The notes: a model not told the origin generated them from the letters alone. Shown: positions 26,495 to 36,477, counted from the first letter of the stretch. The stretch: 64,000 bases of DNA from Ammoniphilus sp. YIM 78166 (GCF_004522215.1 NZ_SDLR01000002.1:682001-746000); one strand, 5' to 3'. Made by a program: numbers and translations.

Positions 26495-27356
26495 TCAAGC
26501 TCAAGGTTTGCGCGAGATAGTAAAGAAGCAAATCGATCAATCGTTAAAGCAAACCAGAATTGTAACGGTTACGAGTGGAAAAGGCGGAGTAGGCAAGTCC
26601 AATTTCGCCCTAAACTTTGCACTTGGTCTTATACAGGCGGGGAAGAAGGTAGTCATTCTAGACGTTGACCTTGGTTTAGCTAATATTGAAGTGCTCATGG
26701 GTGTTTCTCCTAAAAGTTATTTGCTAGATTTAATTGAACAGGATAAAACCATTTGGGATGTATTGGAAAAAGGGCCTAATGGCCTGGAATTTATCTCCGG
26801 GGGTACAGGCTTTAGCCACCTATTGGAATTAAATGAAGTACAGCTTAACCGATTCTTCGAAAAAATGGCCGCTTTAAACGGCTATGCAGATTTTGTCATT
26901 ATCGATACAGGAGCGGGATTAACGAAACAGTCTCTTAGTTTCATTATGGCTGCTGATGATGTCGTGCTCGTGACCACACCGGAGCCGACTTCAATTACGG
27001 ATGCGTATGCCGTCGTTAAATTGGTTTCTGCTCATGAACCGAGTGTCAAGTTTAAAATGGTGGTCAATCGAGTCGGGAATCCTCGCGAAGGGAAAATGGC
27101 CTTTGATAAACTGGCGCTTGTATCAAAGAAATTCTTAAACCTTGAGATTTCCTCTTTAGGTTATATGCACGATGACAGTCATGTGTCTAGAGCCGTAAAA
27201 CAGCAAACCCCGTTTTTCCTTGCTTACCCGGGTTCTATTGCATCATTAGGGATTAAGGACTTGGTCCATAGCTACTTAGAAGGAACCGTTCAGAGCATAC
27301 ACGTTCCAAGAGGAGTTAAAGGCTTCTTGAAACGATTAATGAGTCATATGAGATAA
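26487..27356 (+). CDS. flhG: MinD-like ATPase FlhG (YlxH)
   Basis: ParA/MinD-type ATPase that stimulates FlhF and limits flagellar assembly sites. 289 residues; an N-terminal activator-like helix (MYDQAQGLREIVKKQID), a deviant Walker A TVTSGKGGVGKSNFALN, and the switch regions DVDLGLANIEVLMG and VIIDTGAGL. The C-terminal amphipathic helix (GFLKRLMSHMR) fits membrane targeting. It overlaps flhF by 8 nt. Confidence 0.95.
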   Translation: MYDQAQGLREIVKKQIDQSLKQTRIVTVTSGKGGVGKSNFALNFALGLIQAGKKVVILDVDLGLANIEVLMGVSPKSYLLDLIEQDKTIWDVLEKGPNGLEFISGGTGFSHLLELNEVQLNRFFEKMAALNGYADFVIIDTGAGLTKQSLSFIMAADDVVLVTTPEPTSITDAYAVVKLVSAHEPSVKFKMVVNRVGNPREGKMAFDKLALVSKKFLNLEISSLGYMHDDSHVSRAVKQQTPFFLAYPGSIASLGIKDLVHSYLEGTVQSIHVPRGVKGFLKRLMSHMR

Positions 27357-27368
27357 ACTTGGGGTGAG

Positions 27369-28472
27369 ATGGTGAGAAAGATCAGGGTTTTGGTTGTTGA
27401 TGATTCTGCTTTTATGAGAAAGATGATTTCCGACATTTTGTCACAAGATCCCGAGATTGAAGTGATCGACCGCGCCAGGAATGGATTGGAAGCGACAGAG
27501 AAGGTCAAGGCGTTGTTGCCGGATGTAGTCACCATGGATGTTGAGATGCCCGTAATGGATGGGTTAGCCGCCCTTGAGTATTTGATGAAGCATCACGCTG
27601 TACCGGTGGTTATGCTGAGCAGTTTAACGCAGGAAGGAGCAGCCGCCACCATGAAGGCTCTAGAGCTGGGGGCTGTAGATTTTATCCGGAAGCCCTCTGG
27701 ATCTATCTCTCTTGATATTCATAAAGTTCAAGATCAAATCATCTCCAAGGTGAAGGCAGCGTCTATGGCTAAAGTGAATCGTCAGCCTCTTCCCCTGAGA
27801 TCCAACGAACAGATACTTGAACCCATGAAATTCGACAATTTTAGGAACAAAGCTACATTTCCTATTAGTCAATCCGAACTATCCAATATAATACTGATAG
27901 GGACCTCCACGGGCGGGCCTAAAGCTTTGCAGATTGTGTTATCCTCTCTGCCCAAGGATCTCCCCGCGGCTGTGCTCGTCGTGCAGCATATGCCGCCCGG
28001 ATTTACTAAGTCTCTATCACAACGGTTAGACTCTCTTTCTTCTCTTCACGTTGTTGAAGCGGAGGACGGAATGGAAATAAAAAAAGGAACGGTATACATA
28101 GCACCAGGTGACTATCATATGACGGTCAAGAAAAAAGGGTCAGGAACGTTACATGTGGCCCTAAACCAAGAGGAACCGAGAGCAGGACATCGGCCCTCTG
28201 TTGACAGTTTATTTGAATCCGTGGCAGCAATGAGTATGCCAACTACCTACGCCGTCATCATGACTGGTATGGGCAGTGACGGGACCAAGGGACTGCAAGC
28301 GCTAAAGGCAACAGGGAAATGCCAAGAGGCAGTAGCCGAGGATGAAACGACTTGTGTCGTGTTTGGAATGCCAAAGTCAGCCATCGCATCGGGGAATGTG
28401 GATACCGTTCTCCCTTTGTCGAAAATAGGAGCCTATTTAACAAAAGTAATCCATGGAGAAACGAAGGGGTGA
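27369..28472 (+). CDS. cheB: chemotaxis protein-glutamate methylesterase/glutamine deamidase CheB
   Basis: Demethylates chemoreceptors for adaptation. 367 residues: receiver domain with phospho-acceptor Asp57 (TMDVEMPVMDG), a linker (about 120-165), and the methylesterase domain with the Ser-His-Asp residues seen in GTSTGGPKALQ, VVQHMPPGFT and MTGMGSDGTKG. GGGGTGAG precedes ATG 27369. It is followed by cheA after 7 nt. Confidence 0.97.
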   Translation: MVRKIRVLVVDDSAFMRKMISDILSQDPEIEVIDRARNGLEATEKVKALLPDVVTMDVEMPVMDGLAALEYLMKHHAVPVVMLSSLTQEGAAATMKALELGAVDFIRKPSGSISLDIHKVQDQIISKVKAASMAKVNRQPLPLRSNEQILEPMKFDNFRNKATFPISQSELSNIILIGTSTGGPKALQIVLSSLPKDLPAAVLVVQHMPPGFTKSLSQRLDSLSSLHVVEAEDGMEIKKGTVYIAPGDYHMTVKKKGSGTLHVALNQEEPRAGHRPSVDSLFESVAAMSMPTTYAVIMTGMGSDGTKGLQALKATGKCQEAVAEDETTCVVFGMPKSAIASGNVDTVLPLSKIGAYLTKVIHGETKG

Positions 28473-28479
28473 ACAATAA

Positions 28480-30516
28480 ATGGATATGGAACAATATTTG
28501 GACATGTTTATAGAGGAGTCAAAGGAGCATCTTCAAGCTATAAATGAAAACTTGCTGCGACTGGAAGGCGAGCCGGGCAACACGGGGATCGTCAATGATA
28601 TTTTTCGTTCAGCTCATACCTTAAAAGGTATGTCAGCAACCATGGGCTTTGAAGATATGGCTAACCTGACCCATGAGATGGAAAATGTACTGGATCAGGT
28701 TCGCAACGGAAAGTTGGGCGTAAAATCATCCATGATGGATACGCTGTTTCGCTGCGTCGATATCCTTGAATCCATGGTGTACTCCATTGCCCAAGGAGGG
28801 GATGGCCGTCACGATGTAACTTACGTTCTGCAAGATTTACGGAGTATCCTTTCAGGAGAAATCGTCCCATCCCCTCCTGTGGTTGCACCAGCCCCTTCTA
28901 GTGAATCGGGTCCTACGATGCCCTTTGATGATTATGAATGGACGGTAATCAAGCAATCGATTGATTCGGGCTTCTCGGTTTTCCAAATTGATACCGTAGT
29001 AAGAGAAAACTGTGTGTTAAAGGCTGCGCGGGCTTACATGGTATTTGATCAATTAGAGTCCAACGGGGATATCATTAAAGCAATTCCATCTGTTGAAGAA
29101 CTTGAGGAAGAAAAATTCGATCAGCACTTTCAGGTTGTGCTTATAACGAAGAAAACCAAAGAAGAGCTAGAGAAGCTTGTCATGAGCGTGTCTGAAATTG
29201 AGTCGGTTTCCATACAAGAAATCGATGGTCAAGTGGCTTATACGGCTGAAGCTTCAATGGACATCGTGGAACCCAAATTAGAGGAAAGTACCCGTGTCGA
29301 AGAAGAAGTGCAGGCGGGTGAGTGTGTACTGGCAGAAAAAGAAAAAGCTCCTGTGCAGAAAAAAGTAGCAAGCGGAAAAACAATTCGAGTCGACATTGAG
29401 AGACTCGATATCCTCATGAATTTATTTAGTGAGCTTGTAATTGATAGAGGACGTCTGGAACAGTTATCAAGAGATTCTAAAAATCCAGCTCTCATTGAAA
29501 CGGTAGAGCATATGAGCCGAATCTCCGGTGACCTCCAAAATATCATCTTGAACATGAGGATGGTGCCGGTCGAGCAAGTATTTAATCGATTCCCTCGAAT
29601 GGTACGAGATCTGGCCAAGGATCTTAATAAAAAAGTAAACCTGATTATTGAAGGTGCGGAAACGGAATTGGATCGAACCGTCATAGACGAGATAGGGGAC
29701 CCTCTTGTTCACCTGCTGCGAAATTCCATTGACCATGGCTTGGAATCACCAGAAGAGCGTGCCAAACTCGGTAAGGATGAAGTAGGCAGAGTTCTTCTAA
29801 AAGCGTACCACAGCGGCAACCACGTATTTATTGAAGTTATGGACAACGGAAAAGGAATAGACAGGAATAAAATCCTGAAAAAAGCGATAGAAAAAGGGAT
29901 TATTCAAGATCCCCAAGGAATGTCGGATAAACAAGTCTATGAGCTGCTTTTTGCTTCGGGCTTAAGCACTGCAGAGAAAATTACAGATGTTTCAGGGCGC
30001 GGCGTTGGCTTGGATGTGGTCAAAACCAAGATCGAATCCTTGGGTGGCGCAGTCAGCGTAGATTCAGTCTCAGGCCAAGGGACCACCTTCCTCATTCAGT
30101 TGCCGCTAACGCTCTCTATTATTTCCGCCATGTTAGTGGAAGTGGAAAAGGAAAAGTTCGCCGTTCCTCTAAGCTCCATTATTGAGACAGCGGTGTTTAA
30201 GAAAGAGCAGATTATGCGGGCTCATCAGCAAGATGTCATCGACTTTAGAGGTCGAGTAGTCCCGTTAGTATCCTTGAAGAAGATTTTTCATATCCCCGAT
30301 CAGATCCAAGAGAAAAAGGACGAAATCTCGGTGGTCATCGTGCGCAAGGGGGACAAAATGGCAGGATTGGTGGTCGATTCGTTCATAGGTCAACAGGAGA
30401 TTGTGTTGAAGTCTCTTGGAAAATATCTAGTCAACGTCTTTGCGATTTCTGGCGCTACCATTCTTGGTGACGGACAAGTCGCTTTAATCATAGATTGCAA
30501 TGCACTAATTAAGTAG
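28480..30516 (+). CDS. cheA: chemotaxis histidine kinase CheA
   Basis: Receptor-coupled kinase that phosphorylates CheY and CheB. 678 residues in the order P1 Hpt (His46 in RSAHTLKGMSATMGF), P2 CheY-binding (about 145-250), P3 dimerisation (IRVDIERLDILMNLFSELVI), P4 ATPase with N box (LVHLLRNSIDHGLE), G1 box (EVMDNGKGID) and G2 box (DVSGRGVGLDVVKTKI), and P5 CheW-like domain at the C-terminus. GGGGTG is 7 nt before ATG 28480. All catalytic boxes are intact. Confidence 0.98.
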   Translation: MDMEQYLDMFIEESKEHLQAINENLLRLEGEPGNTGIVNDIFRSAHTLKGMSATMGFEDMANLTHEMENVLDQVRNGKLGVKSSMMDTLFRCVDILESMVYSIAQGGDGRHDVTYVLQDLRSILSGEIVPSPPVVAPAPSSESGPTMPFDDYEWTVIKQSIDSGFSVFQIDTVVRENCVLKAARAYMVFDQLESNGDIIKAIPSVEELEEEKFDQHFQVVLITKKTKEELEKLVMSVSEIESVSIQEIDGQVAYTAEASMDIVEPKLEESTRVEEEVQAGECVLAEKEKAPVQKKVASGKTIRVDIERLDILMNLFSELVIDRGRLEQLSRDSKNPALIETVEHMSRISGDLQNIILNMRMVPVEQVFNRFPRMVRDLAKDLNKKVNLIIEGAETELDRTVIDEIGDPLVHLLRNSIDHGLESPEERAKLGKDEVGRVLLKAYHSGNHVFIEVMDNGKGIDRNKILKKAIEKGIIQDPQGMSDKQVYELLFASGLSTAEKITDVSGRGVGLDVVKTKIESLGGAVSVDSVSGQGTTFLIQLPLTLSIISAMLVEVEKEKFAVPLSSIIETAVFKKEQIMRAHQQDVIDFRGRVVPLVSLKKIFHIPDQIQEKKDEISVVIVRKGDKMAGLVVDSFIGQQEIVLKSLGKYLVNVFAISGATILGDGQVALIIDCNALIK

Positions 30517-30528
30517 AGGGGAATCTTG

Positions 30529-31014
30529 ATGCTAACCAATAAGAGTGACATTGTAGAAGAAATGAAAGTCATTGTTTTTCGCCTTCAGGATGAAGAATAT
30601 GGCGTGAATGTGAAGCAGGTAAAATCCATCGAAAGACTTGAAGCCATCACAAGAGTGCCAAAAACTCCAGCCTTTGTAAAAGGAGTCATTAACCTGCGGG
30701 GGGTCGTCACTCCCATTATTGACCTAAGAGAGCGGTTTGAACTTTTGCATGATGCTTCGAATACAGAAAATACACGAGTGATCATCGTGACGGTTAATGG
30801 TGTTGAAGTGGGACTTATTGTAGATTCGGCATCCGATGTGATTGATGTTCCGCTCAACGCAATTGAACCGCCTCCTCGCATTATCGGAGGAGTAGAAGTC
30901 GTATACCTTCACGGAGTGGCTAAGCTGGAGAATCGTCTTCTCATTTTGCTCAACCTCGATAAAGTGTTGGACGCATCTGAAGTGCAACAGCTTGAAGGCA
31001 TTGAGGCCGTATAA
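30529..31014 (+). CDS. cheW: chemotaxis coupling protein CheW
   Basis: Adapter linking chemoreceptors to CheA. 161 residues from ATG 30529; AGAGGGGA (30515-30522) sets the start, and the TTG at 30526 is a base triplet closer. Conserved features are the opening KVIVFRLQDEEYGVNVKQVK, VINLRGVVTPIIDLRERF, and the closing hydrophobic strands. It stands between cheA and cheC as in B. subtilis. Confidence 0.97.
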   Translation: MLTNKSDIVEEMKVIVFRLQDEEYGVNVKQVKSIERLEAITRVPKTPAFVKGVINLRGVVTPIIDLRERFELLHDASNTENTRVIIVTVNGVEVGLIVDSASDVIDVPLNAIEPPPRIIGGVEVVYLHGVAKLENRLLILLNLDKVLDASEVQQLEGIEAV

Positions 31015-31015
31015 G

Positions 31016-31636
31016 ATGAACAAAGGCTTTGGCAATTTCGGTGAGTTTCAGTTTGACGTCTTGAAGGAAATAGGCAATATTGGGGCTGGACATGCTACGA
31101 CAGCATTGTCGAAGCTCATCGCAAAGGATGTCGACATGTTAGTCCCTCATGTCCAGATTGTTGGATTCGATGAAATTGCGGATTCTGTAGGGGGGCCAGA
31201 AAAAGTTGTTGTCGCTGTTTTTCTGCGTATTCTAGGGGATATACCAGGCAACATGTTTTTTATTATGGACCAAAGCTCTGCCTACAGTCTCGTGAAGGAG
31301 ACACTGGGAACGGAGCCGGCAGGAGAGGAGTTAACCGAGCTGGAAAAATCGGCACTCTGTGAGGTCGGGAATATTTTAATTGGCTCGTACTTATCCTCCT
31401 TAGCGGACTTTACTCAATTAAATTTACAACCCTCTGTACCGGCCTTGGCTGTTGATATGGCTGGAGCCGTCTTAAGCTACGGATTAATTGAGCTAGGACA
31501 GTCTAGTGACTATGCCCTGGCGATTGATACGGTTTTTTTTGAAGGGAGTGAAGCTGTGCAGGGACACTTCTTTCTGCTGCCAGACCCAGCCTATTTGGGA
31601 AAGATATTTTCGTCATTAGGAGTGCCATTAGAATGA
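31016..31636 (+). CDS. cheC: CheY-P phosphatase CheC
   Basis: Dephosphorylates CheY-P and works with CheD in adaptation. 206 residues from ATG 31016 (MNKGFGNFGEFQF); the frame extends upstream into cheW without support. Both active-site helices are present: DVLKEIGNIGAGHATTALS and EKSALCEVGNILIGSYLSSL, each with the E-x-x-N pair. The end overlaps cheD by 4 nt (ATGA). Confidence 0.95.
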   Translation: MNKGFGNFGEFQFDVLKEIGNIGAGHATTALSKLIAKDVDMLVPHVQIVGFDEIADSVGGPEKVVVAVFLRILGDIPGNMFFIMDQSSAYSLVKETLGTEPAGEELTELEKSALCEVGNILIGSYLSSLADFTQLNLQPSVPALAVDMAGAVLSYGLIELGQSSDYALAIDTVFFEGSEAVQGHFFLLPDPAYLGKIFSSLGVPLE

Positions 31637-32115
31637 ACATTGTAAAAGTAGGAATGGCAGATCTTAATGTTGCAGCTTCTCCCGACCGCATCCGAACGAC
31701 GGGGCTGGGTTCATGTGTAGGTGTAACACTATATGATCAAGTTTCAAAGATCGGGGGAATGGCTCATGTTATGCTTCCCTCCTCGAGTTTGGGCAAAGGT
31801 GAAGTAAATGTGGCTAAATATGCAGACACTGCTATTGTTAAATTAATAAAAGACCTGGAGAAAAAGGGAGCAAACCGTCGTCGGCTTGTGGCCAAATTAG
31901 CTGGTGGTGCTCAGATGTTTAGCTTCTCATCTACGAGCGATATCATGCGCATTGGTCCCCGAAATGTAGAGGCATGTAAGGAAACTCTGAGAAAGGAAGG
32001 CATCCGTATACTTTCTGAGGACACAGGCGGAAATTGCGGGCGCACCATTGAGATGGATTGTGCAACCGGAGAATTGCATATCCGAACGGTGAATCAAGGA
32101 GTGAAGGCAATTTAA
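31633..32115 (+). CDS. cheD: chemoreceptor glutamine deamidase CheD
   Basis: Deamidates chemoreceptor glutamines and binds CheC. 160 residues. The catalytic Cys and His are visible in TTGLGSCVGVTLYD and IGGMAHVMLP, with the Thr/Ser-containing region further on (GGNCGRTIEMDC). It overlaps cheC by 4 nt, and its stop overlaps the next start by one base. Confidence 0.96.
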   Translation: MNIVKVGMADLNVAASPDRIRTTGLGSCVGVTLYDQVSKIGGMAHVMLPSSSLGKGEVNVAKYADTAIVKLIKDLEKKGANRRRLVAKLAGGAQMFSFSSTSDIMRIGPRNVEACKETLRKEGIRILSEDTGGNCGRTIEMDCATGELHIRTVNQGVKAI

Positions 32116-32519
32116 TGAATAGATGGAGTCTACCCTTTATTTTCGGCAGTGTCGCTTTTCTTTTTACCTTCATAAGTTCCATTGGAAACAATACATGGAT
32201 GACCTCAATTGTGCGTTCGACGCTTGGGTTTGTTATTTTTTTCGTTTGCATGCTTGTGATTCGATGGTTCTTTCTTCAAATCCCAAGGAAGAATTCTGAC
32301 ACGAAGCGGGACGAGGAGGGTGTGGGAGTGCGGGTAAATGCGGAAACACCAGAGGAAGATTTACTGGGGCAAATGGGTTCCTATTCAGCAGAGGGACCAG
32401 GGGCAAAGCCAGAGTACAGCACGTTTACGCCTTTGTCCCCTCCCGTTGTAAAAAAGAAAAGTGCAGCGAATAATCCGGAAGATATTGCCAATGCCATCCG
32501 GGTACTTTCCAACCAATAA
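32115..32519 (+). CDS. uncharacterised two-helix membrane protein between cheD and sigD
   Basis: I do not recognise a family. 134 residues from ATG 32115 (MNRWSLPF), whose first base is the last base of the cheD stop; the open frame extends into cheD without support. Two hydrophobic helices lie at about residues 5-23 and 31-53. They are followed by a charged, Pro/Ser-rich cytoplasmic tail and a conserved-looking end PEDIANAIRVLSNQ. B. subtilis has no gene at this position (cheD is followed by sigD), but its tight coupling suggests a role in the flagellar/chemotaxis programme. Function unknown. Confidence 0.75.
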   Translation: MNRWSLPFIFGSVAFLFTFISSIGNNTWMTSIVRSTLGFVIFFVCMLVIRWFFLQIPRKNSDTKRDEEGVGVRVNAETPEEDLLGQMGSYSAEGPGAKPEYSTFTPLSPPVVKKKSAANNPEDIANAIRVLSNQ

Positions 32520-32553
32520 AAGGAAACAGATAGAGGGAGGAGGGGTTTGATCA

Positions 32554-33324
32554 ATGGCACGAACCGTCGAAAAAAAGGCGTTTAACATCGACTTATGGAA
32601 ACGCTGGCGTCTTGAAAAGGACAAAGAAGCTGAGGAGGAGCTGGTACAAGCGTATCTCCCTCTTGTCGGCTATGTGGTTGGGCGCTTGTCCATCGGTCTT
32701 CCGGGTACCGTAGATCGAGGAGACTTACAGAGCTTTGGGCATATGGGTTTATTGGACGCGATGAAAAAATTCGATTACGAGCGTGGGCTTCAATTTGAGA
32801 CCTATGCGACTTGGCGTATCCGTGGCGCTATTATGGACGGGCTAAGAGAGTGTGATCTGATACCCCGTTCAGCCCGAGATAAGGCTAAGAAAATCGAGGA
32901 AGCCTATTTTGTCCTGGAGCAGCAGAACCTTCGGACGGTAACGGATAGGGAAATAAGTGCATACCTCGGGATTTCTGAAAAAGAGCTGGGACAGGTCTAT
33001 GCGGATGCCTCTTTTGCAAGTCTGCTGTCGCTCAATGAACCTGTTCACGATGAGGAAGACCAAAAAAATCTGAGACAATCTTTGATCGTGGACGAGAAAG
33101 CAAAGGAGCCACAGCGAGCTTTAGATGAGGCTGTTCAAAAACAAATTCTCGCAGAAGCCATTGATCGGTTATCAGAGAAGGAAAGAATCGTAGTATCCCT
33201 ATTCTACTATGAAGAATTAACACTTACAGAAATTGCGGAGATTATGGCCTTGTCCCCTTCCCGTATTTCACAGATTCACTCTAAAGCCCTCTTGCGTATT
33301 CGTGCCCTATTAAGCAAGAGCTAG
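32554..33324 (+). CDS. sigD: flagellar RNA polymerase sigma factor SigD (FliA family)
   Basis: Directs transcription of late flagellar, chemotaxis and autolysin genes. 256 residues: region 2 (MGLLDAMKKFDYERGLQFETYATWRIRGAIMDGLRECD), region 3 (RDKAKKIEEAYFVLEQ) and region 4 with the helix-turn-helix LTLTEIAEIMALSPSRISQIHSKAL. GGGAGGAGGGG lies before ATG 32554. The position near the 3' end of a very long operon matters in B. subtilis, where sigD expression falls with distance and drives cell-to-cell variability. Confidence 0.98.
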   Translation: MARTVEKKAFNIDLWKRWRLEKDKEAEEELVQAYLPLVGYVVGRLSIGLPGTVDRGDLQSFGHMGLLDAMKKFDYERGLQFETYATWRIRGAIMDGLRECDLIPRSARDKAKKIEEAYFVLEQQNLRTVTDREISAYLGISEKELGQVYADASFASLLSLNEPVHDEEDQKNLRQSLIVDEKAKEPQRALDEAVQKQILAEAIDRLSEKERIVVSLFYYEELTLTEIAEIMALSPSRISQIHSKALLRIRALLSKS

Positions 33325-33371
33325 AGCAGATCTTTAGCTTAGATATTTCATTGTAAAAAGTGGTGATGGCC

Positions 33372-33803
33372 ATGGACGATTGGATATACCCCGTATTATT
33401 AGTCGGTATGTTGATTGGATTGGTCCTTTTTTTTGTCAAAAACAAAAAAGGAGCAATAGACGAGCATACTTATGAACTTATGCAGAAATTTGCGGATGAG
33501 ATGGTAAAAGAAAATCAGCAATTGATGGAAACGGTGATCGAGCTCAATCGAAAGACTGATGTTAAGGTATCCCTTTTAATGACTCGCATACAAGAGCTAG
33601 AAGCAGAAGTAAGTCAGCTTCAGCAACCTCCCCCTGTGGAGGTGCCAGAACCACCACCAAGGGATGTTTTGCACCTGAGGAACCGATATCAAGAAGTGTT
33701 TGAGCTATTTAAAGAGGGAAAATCTATCGAAGAGATTTCAAAAAAATTGGGCTATGGCAAAGGAGAGCTTGAGCTGATCCTTCAATTAGCGGGGCATCGA
33801 TAA
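33372..33803 (+). CDS. SwrB/YlxL-like membrane protein, last gene of the fla/che operon
   Basis: Positional homologue of swrB (ylxL), which promotes the export switch in B. subtilis. 143 residues from ATG 33372; GTG 33360/33363 and ATG 33366 overlap the likely RBS AGTGGTG. One N-terminal membrane helix (about 5-22), a coiled coil (about 30-80), a proline stretch (QQPPPVEVPEPPPRD), and a C-terminal helix-turn-helix-like segment VFELFKEGKSIEEISKKLGY. The layout fits SwrB, but the sequence is weakly conserved, so the gene name is withheld. Confidence 0.8.
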   Translation: MDDWIYPVLLVGMLIGLVLFFVKNKKGAIDEHTYELMQKFADEMVKENQQLMETVIELNRKTDVKVSLLMTRIQELEAEVSQLQQPPPVEVPEPPPRDVLHLRNRYQEVFELFKEGKSIEEISKKLGYGKGELELILQLAGHR

Positions 33804-33819
33804 GATCACAGTGTAAATG

Positions 33820-33848
33820 TTGCTTTTCAAAAACACATATGGTATAGT
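33820..33848 (+). promoter_or_regulatory. sigma-A promoter of rpsB
   Basis: TTGCTT (33820-33825), a 17-nt spacer and TATAGT (33843-33848). Start near 33855 leaves a leader of about 113 nt that can fold strongly before the rpsB RBS. Confidence 0.7.
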
Positions 33849-33871
33849 TATCAGCAGTGTAAAAATACACA

Positions 33872-33933
33872 CGTTTATCAATTCGATCAAGGGTGCTATC
33901 TCAGAATAGTCTTGGTTGAAAATGAGGTAAACG
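33872..33933 (+). ncRNA. candidate structured leader of rpsB (possible S2 autoregulatory element)
   Basis: Three nested helices are readable. CGTTTATC (33872-33879) pairs with GGTAAACG (33926-33933) with one G-U. CGATCAAG (33884-33891) pairs with CTTGGTTG (33911-33918) with two G-U. GCTAT (33895-33899) pairs with ATAGT (33906-33910), stacked directly on the second helix. A 3-nt bulge (33892-33894) and internal loops separate them. The RBS AAAGGAGGTG (33951-33960) follows 17 nt later. The fold is from inspection; a function in S2 feedback is inference. Confidence 0.5.
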
Positions 33934-33967
33934 GAGGAAACTAAAACCATAAAGGAGGTGCGTGAAG

Positions 33968-34666
33968 ATGGCAGTTATTTCTATGAAACAATTGCTTGAA
34001 GCAGGTGTTCACTTTGGACATCAGACTCGTCGTTGGAACCCCAAAATGGCGAAGTACATCTTCACTGAAAGAAACGGAATTTACATCATCGATTTGCAGA
34101 AGACAGTTAAGAAGGTTGAAGAAGCCTACAACTTCGTGCGCGATCTTGGTGCTAACGGAGGAAAAATCCTTTTCGTTGGAACGAAGAAGCAAGCACAAGA
34201 TTCTGTTAAAGAAGAAGCAGAACGCAGTGGCATGTACTATATCAACCAACGTTGGTTGGGTGGTACTTTAACTAACTTCTCTACCATTCAGAAGCGTATC
34301 AACCGTCTTCATGAATTAGAGCAATGGGAAACAGATGGAACGTTTGAAGTTCTTCCGAAGAAAGAAGTTATCCTTCTTCGCAAGGTAAAAGAGCGTCTTG
34401 AAAAGTTCCTTGGAGGTATCAGCAAAATGCGCGATCTTCCAGATGCTATGTTTATCATTGACCCACGCAAAGAGCGTATCGCTGTTGCTGAGGCACGTAA
34501 ACTAGGTATCCCTATCGTTGCGATTGTAGATACTAACTGTGATCCAGATGAAATCGACTATGTGATTCCTGGAAACGATGATGCAATCCGCGCTGTTAAG
34601 CTATTAACTGCGAAGGTTGCTGATGCGATCATTGAAGGAAACCAAGGTGAACAAACAACTGCGTAA
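33968..34666 (+). CDS. rpsB: 30S ribosomal protein S2
   Basis: Small-subunit protein at the head-body junction. 232 residues from ATG 33968 after a near-perfect AAAGGAGGTG (33951-33960); an in-frame GTG at 33962 is too close to the RBS. The signatures [22 protein letters not shown] and [25 protein letters not shown] are intact. Followed by an attenuator-like hairpin and tsf. Confidence 0.98.
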   Translation: MAVISMKQLLEAGVHFGHQTRRWNPKMAKYIFTERNGIYIIDLQKTVKKVEEAYNFVRDLGANGGKILFVGTKKQAQDSVKEEAERSGMYYINQRWLGGTLTNFSTIQKRINRLHELEQWETDGTFEVLPKKEVILLRKVKERLEKFLGGISKMRDLPDAMFIIDPRKERIAVAEARKLGIPIVAIVDTNCDPDEIDYVIPGNDDAIRAVKLLTAKVADAIIEGNQGEQTTA

Positions 34667-34674
34667 GGTTTAAG

Positions 34675-34717
34675 AAGGGTGGCCTAAGGGTGTAGTAACC
34701 CTTACCACCCTTTCTCT
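34675..34717 (+). terminator. hairpin between rpsB and tsf
   Basis: AAGGGTGG (34675-34682) pairs with CCACCCTT (34705-34712), extended inward across a 2-nt bulge by TAAGGGT (34685-34691) with ACCCTTA (34698-34704). The tail TTTCTCT is only partly U-rich, which fits a partial terminator that sets the rpsB:tsf ratio. Confidence 0.65.
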
Positions 34718-34763
34718 ATGGGTATAAACAATATTCTAATACATATTATGAAGGAGGATCTTT

Positions 34764-35648
34764 ATGTCTATTTCTGCAGGCATGGTTAAAGAGCTTCGTG
34801 AAAAAACGGGTGCTGGAATGATGGATTGCAAGAAGGCGCTTCAAGAATCCAATGGGGATATGGAGCGTGCAGCGGAAATTCTTCGTGAAAAAGGAATCGC
34901 GAAAGCAGCGAAGAAATCCGATCGTATTGCAGCTGAAGGTTTAACAGCGGTTGAAGTAAAAGGAAACTATGGTGTGGTATTAGAGATCAACTCTGAAACA
35001 GACTTCGTAGCGAAGAACGAAGAGTTCCAAAACCTAACGAAGGAAATTTCCGCTCACTTGGTCGAGCAACGCCCTGCTGATGTGGAAGCAGCTTTAGCTG
35101 GTGCTTTTGGTAACGTGTCTTCGCTAAACGAATACCTTAACGAAAAGATTGCCAAGATCGGAGAAAGAATCTCTCTTCGTCGTTTCACGATCTTAGAAAA
35201 GCCTGAAAACGGAGCTTTTGGTGCTTATCTACATATGGGCGGTAAAATCGGCGTGCTTGTTGCGCTTGAAGGTTCAAACGATGAATCCCTTGCTAAAGAC
35301 GTAGCGATGCACATCGCAGCAGCAAATCCTAAGTACATCTCCCGTGACCAAGTGTCCCAAGAAGAAGTGGAAAAGGAAAAAGAAATCTTAAAAGCACAAG
35401 CGCTTAACGAAGGAAAGCCAGCTAACATCGTAGAAAAAATGGTAGAAGGACGCTTAAGTAAGTTCTTCGAAGAAATCTGTGTGAACGATCAGGCATTCGT
35501 TAAAGACCCAGATAAAAAAGTGGGCAAGTTGTTAAGCGAGAAGGGTGCAAAGGTTGCTGCCTTCGTTCGTTACGAAGTAGGAGAAGGTTTAGAGAAGCGT
35601 CAAGAAAACTTTGCAGAAGAAGTAATGGCACAAACGAAGAAGCAATAG
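34764..35648 (+). CDS. tsf: translation elongation factor Ts
   Basis: Guanine-nucleotide exchange factor for EF-Tu. 294 residues, usual Bacillus length. The N-terminal UBA-like domain [21 protein letters not shown] and the core [12 protein letters not shown] are intact. AAGGAGG precedes the ATG. It is paired with rpsB as in nearly all bacteria. Confidence 0.98.
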   Translation: MSISAGMVKELREKTGAGMMDCKKALQESNGDMERAAEILREKGIAKAAKKSDRIAAEGLTAVEVKGNYGVVLEINSETDFVAKNEEFQNLTKEISAHLVEQRPADVEAALAGAFGNVSSLNEYLNEKIAKIGERISLRRFTILEKPENGAFGAYLHMGGKIGVLVALEGSNDESLAKDVAMHIAAANPKYISRDQVSQEEVEKEKEILKAQALNEGKPANIVEKMVEGRLSKFFEEICVNDQAFVKDPDKKVGKLLSEKGAKVAAFVRYEVGEGLEKRQENFAEEVMAQTKKQ

Positions 35649-35658
35649 TCAGTTGATA

Positions 35659-35685
35659 GGGGGACACAGGGTGTTCCCCATTTTT
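35659..35685 (+). terminator. intrinsic terminator after tsf
   Basis: GGGGGACAC (35659-35667) pairs with GTGTTCCCC (35671-35679), one G-U, around a 3-nt loop, followed by ATTTTT. Separates rpsB-tsf from pyrH. Confidence 0.85.
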
Positions 35686-35709
35686 GAAGGTCCAGATTGC
35701 CACTTTTGA

Positions 35710-36471
<762 letters not shown>

Positions 36472-36477
36472 TTGATT

